A stretch of 64,000 bases of DNA from positions 465,531-529,530 of the forward strand of contig JAEWJT010000016.1 of assembly GCA_023386345.1 (NCBI GenBank), read 5' to 3'. Of the stretch, positions 52,183 through 59,866 are shown one piece after another. This DNA is from Bacillota bacterium (lineage in GTDB: Bacteria; Bacillota; Clostridia; Tissierellales; Sedimentibacteraceae). Positions within the stretch are counted from its first letter, which is position 1, and every line of letters begins with the position of its first letter. A program made the translations under genes and the position numbers. The notes beneath the pieces are model-generated. The model saw nothing but the letters and a program-made list of their open reading frames with translations, made no database searches and was not told the DNA's origin.

Positions 52183-54165
52183 GTGGCAAAAACTGTTAAT
52201 ACTAAAAATGTTGAAAAAAACATAGGCATAGTACATAATAACAATGACAACAAGGACACTGATAAATTACTGAATATAAGACAGCTTATAAAGGGGATAT
52301 GCAATAGTAGAAATATCACAGCAAAAAAACTATGCTATGGAATTTGTACTGAAAGTTATTTTTCAGAATTTATTAACAAGGGGAAATATATAAGCAAGCT
52401 GATGTTAGATTTATTTTTACAAAGGCTTGGTATAAATGAGGGTGATTTTGAAAATTATTTGTCAAAAAAAGAATATAAAACATTTAATATGTGCTATGAA
52501 ATCATATATTTAATAGAGACAAAAGATATTCAAAAAGCAAAAGTAAAAATAGAGGAATTTAGGGATGCTACCAAAAATATTGACAAGCTTCATGAAAGAT
52601 TTGTATTGTTGATGGAAGCAAGAATAATGCAGCTGCAAAATGAAGATTTTGAAAAAATTTACTTTAAACTAAAAGATGCAGTTGAAATAACTGTTCATAA
52701 TTTTGAAAACATATCATTAAAAGGTCTTTTATTAAGCTATAACGAGTTGTTTTTTATGATAGAATGTTTAAGCTACAAAGAGAGGGCGTATAATTGTGAA
52801 TCTATACAAAAGAGATATAATGAAATATTAAATTACATTCAAGATAGTAAGATTAATAATAAAGAAATTAAGTTTGATGGCATAATTAAAGCAAAGCTGT
52901 ATTCAAAGCTTACCTGTTTACTTGCCAAAAAACAGATTTCTAATAAGGAAGAGATACTTTTATTAGGAAATTGCAATAAATCAATACTTCATTTACAAAG
53001 AAGCACAAAGTTATATTTTATTGAGGAGATTATAGAAAATAAAGCTATAGCATTAAATAATATAATAAATTCATATGAAAATAAAGAAAGAAAAACTGAA
53101 GATGACATAAGAGGTATGAACTCATATATAAATCTAAAAGTAAGAAATGAAAAAGAAAAAAAATTATTTAGCATGTTTTTTAAAAAATATAATCTTATCG
53201 AAGAACCATATCATTGGTATCCTCTAAATCATAACAGAGAAATATATTCTGTAGGAGAAATAATAAAGATAAGAAGAAAAATGTTTGGTATGTCTATAGA
53301 AGATTTAGCTGTTAGAGCAAAAGTTAGTATGAAAACCTTAGAAAGAATAGAGAGTGACGGCATAAATTCATATTCTCATACAATAAATAATATTTTTATA
53401 GCCTTAGGTATATTAGGAGAATCTCAAGCATATGTTTTTGATTGTAGTAATTATGAAGCATATGAATTAGAGAAGAAATTATCTCGTTTAATAGATTTAG
53501 ACAAATATGAAGAGGCATATAAAATTTTAGAAGAATTTAAAAAGAATATTGATTTGTCAAGTAAATTAAATAAACAATATTTGGGATATAAGGAAACAGT
53601 GATATTGCGTAAAACGAAAAGGATTGATAATGATGATGCTTTAAATATATTTACTAAAGCTTTGGAACTTACTCTAACTGAAGATATGGTATTTTCTAAT
53701 ATCAAAAAATATTTTACTAAGAGAGAAATTATGCTTATTTACAATATAGCTTTAATTTATGAAGAAAAGGGTGAAAACGAGGATGCTATAAAGTGGTTAG
53801 CTTGGTGTGAAAATTATTACGATAATTTTAATTTTGATATAAGCACTTATATTATAACATATGAATTAGTAATGACACTATATGCAAGTCTACAGGGCGA
53901 TGTAGGAAATTATGATAAATCAGATGAAATAGCAGAAAAAATAATGCGTGAGTCTTTAAAATGTAGGAGAGGTAATTTTATAGGGAGATTAATATATAAT
54001 GAAGCTTTCAACTTGAAAAAAAGAATCGAGGCTGACAAAAGAGAAATACAGCCTCATGAAATCTATTTATATAAGGACAAACTTGAACAAGCATTAGTGA
54101 TTAGCAAATTCATAGATGATAAACTTATGGAAAACTTTTTAAAAAATAAATTAGTTGAAATTTAA
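52183..54165 (+). CDS. Regulator with two HTH domains and TPR-like regions (RRNPP-like)
   Basis: About 660 residues, soluble. An N-terminal helical domain (about 30-83) resembles a degenerate HTH: NIRQLIKGICNSRNITAKKL, a turn, then YFSEFINKGKYISKLML. A Lys/Glu-rich helical region (about 85-340) follows. A second, canonical Xre-type HTH (about 355-410) starts SVGEIIKIRRKMFGMSIEDL and continues SMKTLERIESDG. A second helical, TPR-like region fills the rest. HTH plus TPR is the plan of RRNPP regulators such as PlcR, NprR and Rgg, which bind exported-and-reimported peptides, but here the plan occurs twice. GTG at 52183 fits the AAAGGGGAA RBS better than the GTG at 52174. The adjacent minus-strand gene encodes a candidate pheromone. 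It is the likely reader of the six palindromes. Confidence 0.78.
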   Translation: MAKTVNTKNVEKNIGIVHNNNDNKDTDKLLNIRQLIKGICNSRNITAKKLCYGICTESYFSEFINKGKYISKLMLDLFLQRLGINEGDFENYLSKKEYKTFNMCYEIIYLIETKDIQKAKVKIEEFRDATKNIDKLHERFVLLMEARIMQLQNEDFEKIYFKLKDAVEITVHNFENISLKGLLLSYNELFFMIECLSYKERAYNCESIQKRYNEILNYIQDSKINNKEIKFDGIIKAKLYSKLTCLLAKKQISNKEEILLLGNCNKSILHLQRSTKLYFIEEIIENKAIALNNIINSYENKERKTEDDIRGMNSYINLKVRNEKEKKLFSMFFKKYNLIEEPYHWYPLNHNREIYSVGEIIKIRRKMFGMSIEDLAVRAKVSMKTLERIESDGINSYSHTINNIFIALGILGESQAYVFDCSNYEAYELEKKLSRLIDLDKYEEAYKILEEFKKNIDLSSKLNKQYLGYKETVILRKTKRIDNDDALNIFTKALELTLTEDMVFSNIKKYFTKREIMLIYNIALIYEEKGENEDAIKWLAWCENYYDNFNFDISTYIITYELVMTLYASLQGDVGNYDKSDEIAEKIMRESLKCRRGNFIGRLIYNEAFNLKKRIEADKREIQPHEIYLYKDKLEQALVISKFIDDKLMENFLKNKLVEI

Positions 54166-54332
54166 TTACTATTACCATTTTTTTTTGGTGTATCATTGTT
54201 GAGACCAATATCACTTTTTGAATTTGCATTATCTCCATAGTTAATTTCATAAGCATAAATGGACATTGTAAGTGATGATAACAAAAGACTAAGTGTCAAT
54301 ACAAAAACTATTAATTTTTTTAGATTTTTCAT
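54162..54332 (-). CDS. Candidate secreted pheromone precursor
   Basis: A 56-codon gene with GAAAGGAA eight bases before the ATG, overlapping the regulator's stop codon by four bases, tail to tail. The product has a Sec signal peptide: basic MKNLKK, a hydrophobic core to about residue 24, and a likely cleavage after IYA at 27. The 29-residue remainder is hydrophilic (NYGDNANSKSDIGLNNDTPK). The SKSDIGL stretch resembles the NprX signal SKPDIVG of Bacillus, which is recognised by an HTH-TPR regulator. A palindrome matching those of the RiPP precursors lies upstream with a -10 at the same 24-bp spacing, so it should be co-regulated. Other possibilities are a small secreted protein of unrelated function. 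Confidence 0.7.
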   Translation of the reverse strand: MKNLKKLIVFVLTLSLLLSSLTMSIYAYEINYGDNANSKSDIGLNNDTPKKNGNSN

Positions 54333-54407
54333 ATTTTAAATTCCTTTCAAATAATTTTTTGTTATTTTAATACATATAATTTACCACTGATTTCTTTAAA
54401 ATACAAC

Positions 54408-54453
54408 GGACAAGTTATCATATTAAAAAATAAAAAAATATGATAACTTGTCC
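54408..54453. promoter_or_regulatory. Regulatory palindrome 6 (upstream of the pheromone gene)
   Basis: 17-bp arms GGACAAGTTATCATATT and AATATGATAACTTGTCC. Compared with copies 1-5 the central T has become A in the left arm and the matching base in the right arm has changed too, so pairing symmetry is kept. TAAATT on the minus strand (54383-54378) is 24 bp beyond it, the same geometry as for the precursor genes. Confidence 0.82.
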
Positions 54454-54454
54454 A

Positions 54455-54483
54455 TTGACATGGGCTATGGTCTAAAATACAGA
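54455..54483 (+). promoter_or_regulatory. Possible promoter facing the tcdA remnant
   Basis: TTGACA at 54455-54460, 17-bp spacer, TACAGA at 54478-54483, starting two bases beyond palindrome 6. It points away from the pheromone gene. The -10 is weak. Confidence 0.4.
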
Positions 54484-54629
54484 AATTTAAAATTTGATTT
54501 TAAATTGAAATTATACCATCAAAACTCATAATTATAAATAAAATTGTTGCAGGAGTTTTCTATTGTTATATATCAAATTTTATTGTATAATTAATAAAGA
54601 TTAGCAAAAGCAGATTTTTAAATTATATA

Positions 54630-55022
54630 TATGCAGTTGATTGTTTTGAAAGATGAAAAACAACGATTAAGATTGATATATGATGACGAGGCAGTTGAAA
54701 TTTAAATAAATCTAAGGTTTTGATTGTAGGACTTGGCGGATTTGGTGGCTATACTTCTTAGGCTATTACCAGAAGTTTCATATATAATATAGTATTGATT
54801 GATTTTGATATTTATGATATAACTAATTTAAGCAGGCAATTACATTCCTCACTTGATAAGCTTGACACTCAAGGCTGAAAATATCTGAAATAATATTTAC
54901 AGTATAAAAAAGGATGACAATGCTACTGTCATATAAGAAAAATTAATGCAAGAGAATATGTGTAATTTGCTTATGAAGGATATTGATTTTGTAATTGATG
55001 CTATAGATAATGTAAAAGCCTA
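54630..55022 (+). pseudogene. tcdA: Remnant of tcdA (ThiF/MoeB-family tRNA-modification dehydratase)
   Basis: Broken by several stops and shifts, yet ThiF-fold pieces appear in order. First comes RLRLIYDDEAVE (cf. the RTELLIGEEAVE start), then KVLIVGLGGFGGY (nucleotide-binding loop). IVLIDFDIYDITNLSRQLH (ATP-binding Asp and the NxxRQ motif) follows, and last DIDFVIDAIDNVKA. This order fits TcdA, which cyclises t6A in tRNA, and the downstream rseC position fits gene order in related genomes. The C-terminal half is missing. Confidence 0.8.
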
Positions 55023-55053
55023 AGTTAATAAAATAGTAGGGAAGTGATTAAAG

Positions 55054-55473
55054 ATGACTCAAAATGGTAGAATAAAAGAGATTAATGGTGGCACTGCCAT
55101 AGTTTCAATAAAAAGAAGGTCTATGTGCGGAGATAACTGCAAAGGCTGCAGTTCTGCTTGCAATGTTCCTGAAATGGATGTGAAAGCTGATATTATACCT
55201 AATGTAGATATTGGTGATGAGGTTGAGATTTCTTCTGAGGATATAAGTGTACTAAAATATTCATTTATTTTATACGGCGTACCACTTATAATTATGGTAG
55301 CTGTAATATTTTTAGTAAGCTCATTAATAAAAGGTGAAAATGGACAAATATATGCGGCTTTAATAGGACTTTTGTCTTTAATTATATCGTTTTTTATTTT
55401 GAAAAAGTATGATAAACTAGAATCATCAAGAAAGAGCTTTAAATATACGATTTTGCGAAAATTAGAGGATTGA
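55054..55473 (+). CDS. RseC/MucC-family membrane protein
   Basis: A 139-residue protein with the N-terminal pattern GRIKEINGGTAIVSIKRRSMCG, a Cys cluster CGDNCKGCSSAC that may bind an Fe-S cluster or metal, and two membrane spans (about 72-90 and 98-116). RseC proteins act with SoxR-reducing (Rnf-like) complexes or in envelope stress; the partner is not in the window. It overlaps the rarA coding region closely, so the two are probably coupled. Confidence 0.88.
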   Translation: MTQNGRIKEINGGTAIVSIKRRSMCGDNCKGCSSACNVPEMDVKADIIPNVDIGDEVEISSEDISVLKYSFILYGVPLIIMVAVIFLVSSLIKGENGQIYAALIGLLSLIISFFILKKYDKLESSRKSFKYTILRKLED

Positions 55474-55475
55474 GT

Positions 55476-56789
55476 ATGAATATTTTCGAGATGCAATATG
55501 CTGAAGCTATCAAAAGCTTAGGACCTCTGGCTGAAAGAATGAGACCTGATAGTCTTGATTATTTTGTTGGACAAAGCCATATAGTTGGAAAGGGAAAAAT
55601 TTTAAACCGTGCAATTATGGCGGACAAGCTGACATCGGCAATTTTTTATGGCCCTCCTGGGACAGGAAAGACAACTCTAGCTAAGATAATTGCAAAAACA
55701 ACTGATAACAATTTTACAACCCTTAATGCAGTTACAAGTGGAATAAAAGACATAAAAGAAAAAATTGATGAAGCAATTAACAGTCTTTCAATGTATAACA
55801 AGCGAACTATATTGTTTGTTGATGAAATTCATAGATTTAACAAAACTCAGCAGGATGCACTTTTGCCTTACGTAGAAAATGGCACAATAATTTTAATAGG
55901 TGCAACTACTGAAAATCCTTACTTTGAAGTAAATTCTGCTCTTATATCAAGGTCACTTGTATTCGAATTTAAAAGGATAACCGGTGATGATATAAAAGAG
56001 GTTTTATTAAAGGCAATATCTGATAAAGAAAGAGGCTATGGAAATTTAAGTATTAACATCGAAGCTGGAAGCCTCGAGCATATAATAAATAACTCAAACG
56101 GAGATGTTAGGAAGGCTCTTAGTGCATTAGAGCTTGGCATAACAACTACAGAGGCAGACGATAAAAATATTATAAATTTTACCATAAGAGATGCCGAGGA
56201 GTGTATACAAAGTAAAAAGCTCACATATGATAAAAAAGGTGATGAGCATTATGATACTATCTCTGCATTTATCAAGAGTATGAGGGGTTCAGACCCGGAT
56301 GCAGCCATATTTTGGCTAGCTAAAATGATTAAGGGCGGAGAAGATCCCAAATTTATAGCAAGAAGGATAGTTATAGCAGCCTCAGAGGACGTGGGCAACG
56401 CTGACCCTAGGGCCTTAGAGGTAGCACTAAATGCTTTTAATGCTATAGAAGTTATAGGGATGCCAGAGGGCAGAATAATATTAGCACAGGCAGTTGTATA
56501 TATAGCCTGTGCACCGAAAAGCAATTCCTCATATATGGCATTGGATAAAGCCTTGGCTGCAATAGAAAAGTGTTCAAATGAAGTGCCTAATCACCTAAAA
56601 GATGCAAGCTATAAAGGTGCAGATAGATTGAAGCATGGAATAGGATATAAATATCCACACGATTACGATAAATTTTACGTAAAACAACAATATTTACCAG
56701 ACGGGGTAAAAACAAAATTTTATGAACCAAAAGAATCTGGCTACGAAGCAAGAATGAAAAAATTTATAGAATATTTGAATGTTGATTAG
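55476..56789 (+). CDS. rarA: Replication-associated recombination protein RarA (MgsA)
   Basis: A 437-residue AAA+ ATPase acting at stalled replication forks. The N-terminal LAERMRPDSLDYFVGQSHI, Walker A GPPGTGKTTLAK, Walker B LFVDEIHRFN, sensor I GATTENPYFEVN and the C-terminal block SMRGSDPDAAIFWLAKM are characteristic. The ATG at 55476 follows AGAGGATTGAGT, just after the rseC stop codon; an in-frame TTG overlaps that stop. Confidence 0.95.
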   Translation: MNIFEMQYAEAIKSLGPLAERMRPDSLDYFVGQSHIVGKGKILNRAIMADKLTSAIFYGPPGTGKTTLAKIIAKTTDNNFTTLNAVTSGIKDIKEKIDEAINSLSMYNKRTILFVDEIHRFNKTQQDALLPYVENGTIILIGATTENPYFEVNSALISRSLVFEFKRITGDDIKEVLLKAISDKERGYGNLSINIEAGSLEHIINNSNGDVRKALSALELGITTTEADDKNIINFTIRDAEECIQSKKLTYDKKGDEHYDTISAFIKSMRGSDPDAAIFWLAKMIKGGEDPKFIARRIVIAASEDVGNADPRALEVALNAFNAIEVIGMPEGRIILAQAVVYIACAPKSNSSYMALDKALAAIEKCSNEVPNHLKDASYKGADRLKHGIGYKYPHDYDKFYVKQQYLPDGVKTKFYEPKESGYEARMKKFIEYLNVD

Positions 56790-56880
56790 TCAGTAAGGTT
56801 AATGTACAAAACGGGTGAATCAGAACTAAAGCCCTACGAAACGAAAATTTAAGTAATAACAGAAAGGAGTACATGATATT

Positions 56881-57387
56881 ATGAAATATTATTTAAAGAA
56901 TACAAAAATTACAGACAGTGATATAATGGAAAAACTATCTTCTGTGATTGATATAGCTGAATTTGATTTAAAAAAACAATATGATATGAATATAGATTTT
57001 TTTAATGATGATATAGATAATAATATGCTTAATGCAGATGTTTCCTTTGAAATTAAAAAACATCATTATGTATTTATACGACATATAAGGAATTATTTTA
57101 ATGACCATGGTATAAAAATTAATGAACTTAACTTAACTGGTACAGTTACTAATTTAAAGCATGGGCAAATAAACATAGAAGCTTACAAATCGAAATATCA
57201 AGATTTTAGAAGAAATGATATAGTTCCATGCAAAGAAATGTATTTATATGCAGACGGAAAAAACACTTTGAATTTCATGTTGAATACAAAGCAAATAAGT
57301 ATAGAAGAATATGAGGATAATATAGAAATTCTGCAAGAGCAGTTAAATGTTTTTGAAATCGAAGAGGAAAGTAGATATATAAATTAA
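56881..57387 (+). CDS. 168-residue hypothetical protein
   Basis: Not recognised. A soluble, acidic, Asp/Asn-rich protein with mixed helices and strands and a C-terminal helical tail (EYEDNIEILQEQLNVFEIEEE). No membrane span, signal or metal motif is evident. An RBS (AAAGGAG) precedes the ATG, and a 23-bp perfect terminator stem follows. It is probably a real gene, of unknown role. Confidence 0.65.
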   Translation: MKYYLKNTKITDSDIMEKLSSVIDIAEFDLKKQYDMNIDFFNDDIDNNMLNADVSFEIKKHHYVFIRHIRNYFNDHGIKINELNLTGTVTNLKHGQINIEAYKSKYQDFRRNDIVPCKEMYLYADGKNTLNFMLNTKQISIEEYEDNIEILQEQLNVFEIEEESRYIN

Positions 57388-57392
57388 TAGAT

Positions 57393-57447
57393 AAAAAGCA
57401 AATTAGCTAAGAACTATATCAGAAAGTTCTTAGCTAATTTGCTTTTT
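57393..57447. terminator. Long bidirectional terminator
   Basis: A 23-bp perfect stem, AAAAAGCAAATTAGCTAAGA in the left arm, nine-base loop, ending in TTTTT; it separates two convergent genes. Confidence 0.93.
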
Positions 57448-57456
57448 AATTTACTA

Positions 57457-58728
57457 TTAAACTGTAGTGGCAGCTAAAATAAGTCTCATATTATCCTCAT
57501 AAATTCTTGGTAATTGAGTTATTGGCAGAGGATTTTTACCTTTTCCGGCTTCAATAGTATATCCAGGCTTTCTAAAATCCTTTATAAACCAATCTTTATA
57601 ACCAGCATATGAGGCAACGCCAGTTGCTGTATCTAAATCATATCCGCTTGCTCTTGCTAAAATATCTCCTATTTCCTGGTCTCTTTGTGTGGCTAGATTC
57701 ATGAAATTCCAATAAATTACCTCACCCTGAGTATGATATGCTAATGCTAAATAAAAATCTTCACTTTGCGTTAAGTCTCTCATTGCCTGTGTTTCAGGCT
57801 CTGAAAATGGATATTCTCCAGAATACCTTGTTGGACCTGGCCCAGTTATGCCAAGTGCTTTTTCTGCATTTTTTGATTCTTGCCATGCAGCATCATAGTT
57901 GTGATTTAAGTCAACTCCCCTTATGTTCGCTTGCCAAACTTCTGAAAATGGCCTTCCTGTCTTATTCCACATGATTAAATCATTATAATATGGGTTATTA
58001 GGCTGCAAACCCTCGTTCACTAAATCAACTCCATCAGGGTTAACCATTGGTACAATGTAAAATGTATGAGTATCAAATATATTTCTGATGTTGTATCCAT
58101 CTATATACTCGCCATTTACGTATGCCTTTGATATACTTTCAATAAATTTCATTATAAATACGCTGGTTATCCATTCAAGAGCGTGATGAGAGGCGTTTAT
58201 ATGTATTTTTTTAGGTCCACTTCCAAATCTAATTAAATATAGGTCATTGCCAAGAACACTTTTACCTATGCTGCTTGCATCTAAGAAAGGATATCTCTGT
58301 ATAAGCCCCATAATGTTGTACCACATAACGTTATATGTGTATTTTATGTCGTCCATTACAACATTATAATTAAAAGGCACTGTTATTACAGTGTTTTGTA
58401 TTAAGCTGCTTGAATCTATGCCTGGATTTGCTGACAGTATCAAGTTTACTGTGGAATGATTTTTTTCAGCTATGTTATATAATGTGTCATTTGGTTGAAT
58501 TTTGTAATATGTATAACCTAATATGTATTTTTCAAGAGCCTTATATGTAACAGGTCCTACAATACCATCTGCCAAAATTCCATTTTGAACTTGAAATTGT
58601 CTAACTGCTTCTTCGAGGTTAGAGTTATAGACACCATTGACTTTTCCGTTATAGAAACCCATTTTTTTTAAAACTGATTGAACTATCATAGTTTGCGAAT
58701 TGTTTAAATCGCTTTGTAAAAAGAACAT
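57457..58728 (-). CDS. M14 zinc peptidase with peptidoglycan-binding and LysM domains
   Basis: A 423-residue cell-wall enzyme. A peptidoglycan-binding domain (about 5-70; VQSVLKKMGFYNGKVNGVY, AVRQFQ, GPVTYKAL) and a LysM domain (about 74-120; YKIQPNDTLYNIAEK) precede an M14 carboxypeptidase domain. There the zinc ligands are HALE and the His in AYHTQGE, VNPDGVDLV and DLNHNYD are family blocks, and Glu in YTIEAGKG is the catalytic base. The architecture is that of gamma-D-glutamyl-diaminopimelate endopeptidases such as YqgT/endopeptidase I of sporulating Bacillus. No signal peptide is seen, as for the Bacillus spore enzymes. Confidence 0.9.
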   Translation of the reverse strand: MFFLQSDLNNSQTMIVQSVLKKMGFYNGKVNGVYNSNLEEAVRQFQVQNGILADGIVGPVTYKALEKYILGYTYYKIQPNDTLYNIAEKNHSTVNLILSANPGIDSSSLIQNTVITVPFNYNVVMDDIKYTYNVMWYNIMGLIQRYPFLDASSIGKSVLGNDLYLIRFGSGPKKIHINASHHALEWITSVFIMKFIESISKAYVNGEYIDGYNIRNIFDTHTFYIVPMVNPDGVDLVNEGLQPNNPYYNDLIMWNKTGRPFSEVWQANIRGVDLNHNYDAAWQESKNAEKALGITGPGPTRYSGEYPFSEPETQAMRDLTQSEDFYLALAYHTQGEVIYWNFMNLATQRDQEIGDILARASGYDLDTATGVASYAGYKDWFIKDFRKPGYTIEAGKGKNPLPITQLPRIYEDNMRLILAATTV

Positions 58729-58897
58729 AGTATTTCACCTCTAAATAAATATTCAATATTAAACTATATATCAGAAATTATTTCCATAGCCTGTATAGTG
58801 GTTTTTGTGTAAGGCTAGAATTGTGACAATTATAATTTTATTAATTTTTGTAACATTTTGTTATATTCTTAATAATTTAGTGTAAAGGAGTGATACA

Positions 58898-59158
58898 ATG
58901 GAGCATTACATTATAACCTTTAGGTATGGTAATTACACCATGGCTGCTTATAGCAGACTTCAAAGTTTAAGAATTAAAAACATAAAATTGGCTTCAGTCC
59001 CATTTGCGATAAAGACAGAGTGTGATTTGTGCATCGTTGCATACGATTATGGCACATTACTTGATGTATTAGATTCATCCTATCAATACCCAATAGATAA
59101 TGTCTATGAGGTATCAAGAGTAAATGGAACTTATTCTTATAGGCAAATACAAGTATGA
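58898..59158 (+). CDS. DUF3343-like small protein
   Basis: An 86-residue protein with the outline of DUF3343, a putative Se/S-carrier-like group. It begins with an ITFRYGNYTMAAYSRLQ strand-helix, then IKLASVPFAIKTECDLCIV with two Cys in place of the typical thiol pair, and a helix toward VYEVSR. In other Clostridia such genes lie next to iscS-type desulfurases, as here (isc genes start about 190 bases on). RBS AAAGGAGTG precedes the ATG. The family call is tentative. Confidence 0.55.
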   Translation: MEHYIITFRYGNYTMAAYSRLQSLRIKNIKLASVPFAIKTECDLCIVAYDYGTLLDVLDSSYQYPIDNVYEVSRVNGTYSYRQIQV

Positions 59159-59203
59159 TTATTCTTTTAATTTATATGTTTGATACAAAAAAATATTACA
59201 GCA

Positions 59204-59260
59204 AATAATGACTTAGCGAAGAGTTTCAATTCATAACTCTTTGCTAAGTCATTATTTATA
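59204..59260. terminator. Terminator after the DUF3343-like gene
   Basis: A stem of about 22 bp (one G-T), AATAATGACTTAGCGAAGAG in the left arm and a matching right arm ending CTAAGTCATTATT. It shares the core TTAGCGAAGAG with the terminator at 15041-15090. Confidence 0.85.
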
Positions 59261-59281
59261 TTTAAAAATTTTTTTAAAACT

Positions 59282-59314
59282 AATGTTGACAAGATTAGTC
59301 GGGTATTGTATAAT
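59282..59314 (+). promoter_or_regulatory. iscR promoter with overlapping IscR type-1-like operator
   Basis: Consensus TTGACA at 59286-59291, 17-bp spacer, TATAAT at 59309-59314. The bases 59282-59306 (key parts GTTGAC, TTAGTCGGGTAT) match the IscR type-1 consensus ATASYYGACTRWWWYAGTCRRSTAT at about 21 of 25 positions by eye. The site covers the -35 and spacer, fitting autorepression by the [2Fe-2S] form. Confidence 0.88.
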
Positions 59315-59345
59315 AAATTCAATTAAAGAGATTGGAGGCTGTTTT

Positions 59346-59750
59346 ATGATTTTATCAACAAAAGGCAGATACGGTTTAAAGGCTGCATTTGAATTAGCAT
59401 TGTCATATGGTGATGGTCCTGTTCCGTTGAAAAGAATATGTGACAAATATGAAATATCAGAAAATTATTTAGAGCAGCTTTTTGGAAAGCTTAAAAGAGC
59501 AGGATATATAAAGTCAACAAGAGGAGTCCAAGGTGGATATAGCCTTGCAAAAGAACCTAAGGATATAACGGTTGGGATGATACTTAGAGCGCTTGAGGGA
59601 GAAATAACTGCTTCAAATTGTGTCAGTAAGGAAACCTGTTCAAGAGAGTCAATTTGTGCGACCAGAACAATTTGGGAAAAAATAGAATCAAGTATAAATA
59701 ATGTTATAGATAATATATCGTTATTTGATATGATAGAGAAAGTTGAATAA
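59346..59750 (+). CDS. iscR: Rrf2-family Fe-S regulator IscR
   Basis: A 134-residue regulator with an N-terminal winged HTH (MILSTKGRYGLKAAFELA, YLEQLFGKLKRAGYI, TRGVQGGYSL). The three cluster Cys are spaced CX5CX5C in NCVSKETCSRESIC. This spacing equals that of E. coli IscR. The ATG at 59346 follows GGAGGC; the frame is open 35 codons further, but that stretch runs through the promoter. It leads the iscR-iscS-iscU operon and has a matching operator in its promoter, so autorepression with control of Fe-S assembly is expected. Confidence 0.94.
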   Translation: MILSTKGRYGLKAAFELALSYGDGPVPLKRICDKYEISENYLEQLFGKLKRAGYIKSTRGVQGGYSLAKEPKDITVGMILRALEGEITASNCVSKETCSRESICATRTIWEKIESSINNVIDNISLFDMIEKVE

Positions 59751-59866
59751 ACTTAGGAATAACAAAAAATAGGTACTAGGCTCATGTGCAAATATTTAAT
59801 GGATATTTATGCAATTGGTGCTTGAACATAATAACGGGTATACTAATTAAAACGGAGGAAAAATCA

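Noticed and set aside
59786..59866. 27 extra codons at the start of iscS
   Set aside because: They lack family similarity and RBS; the ATG at 59867 has a strong RBS and the conserved IYLDNAATT start.
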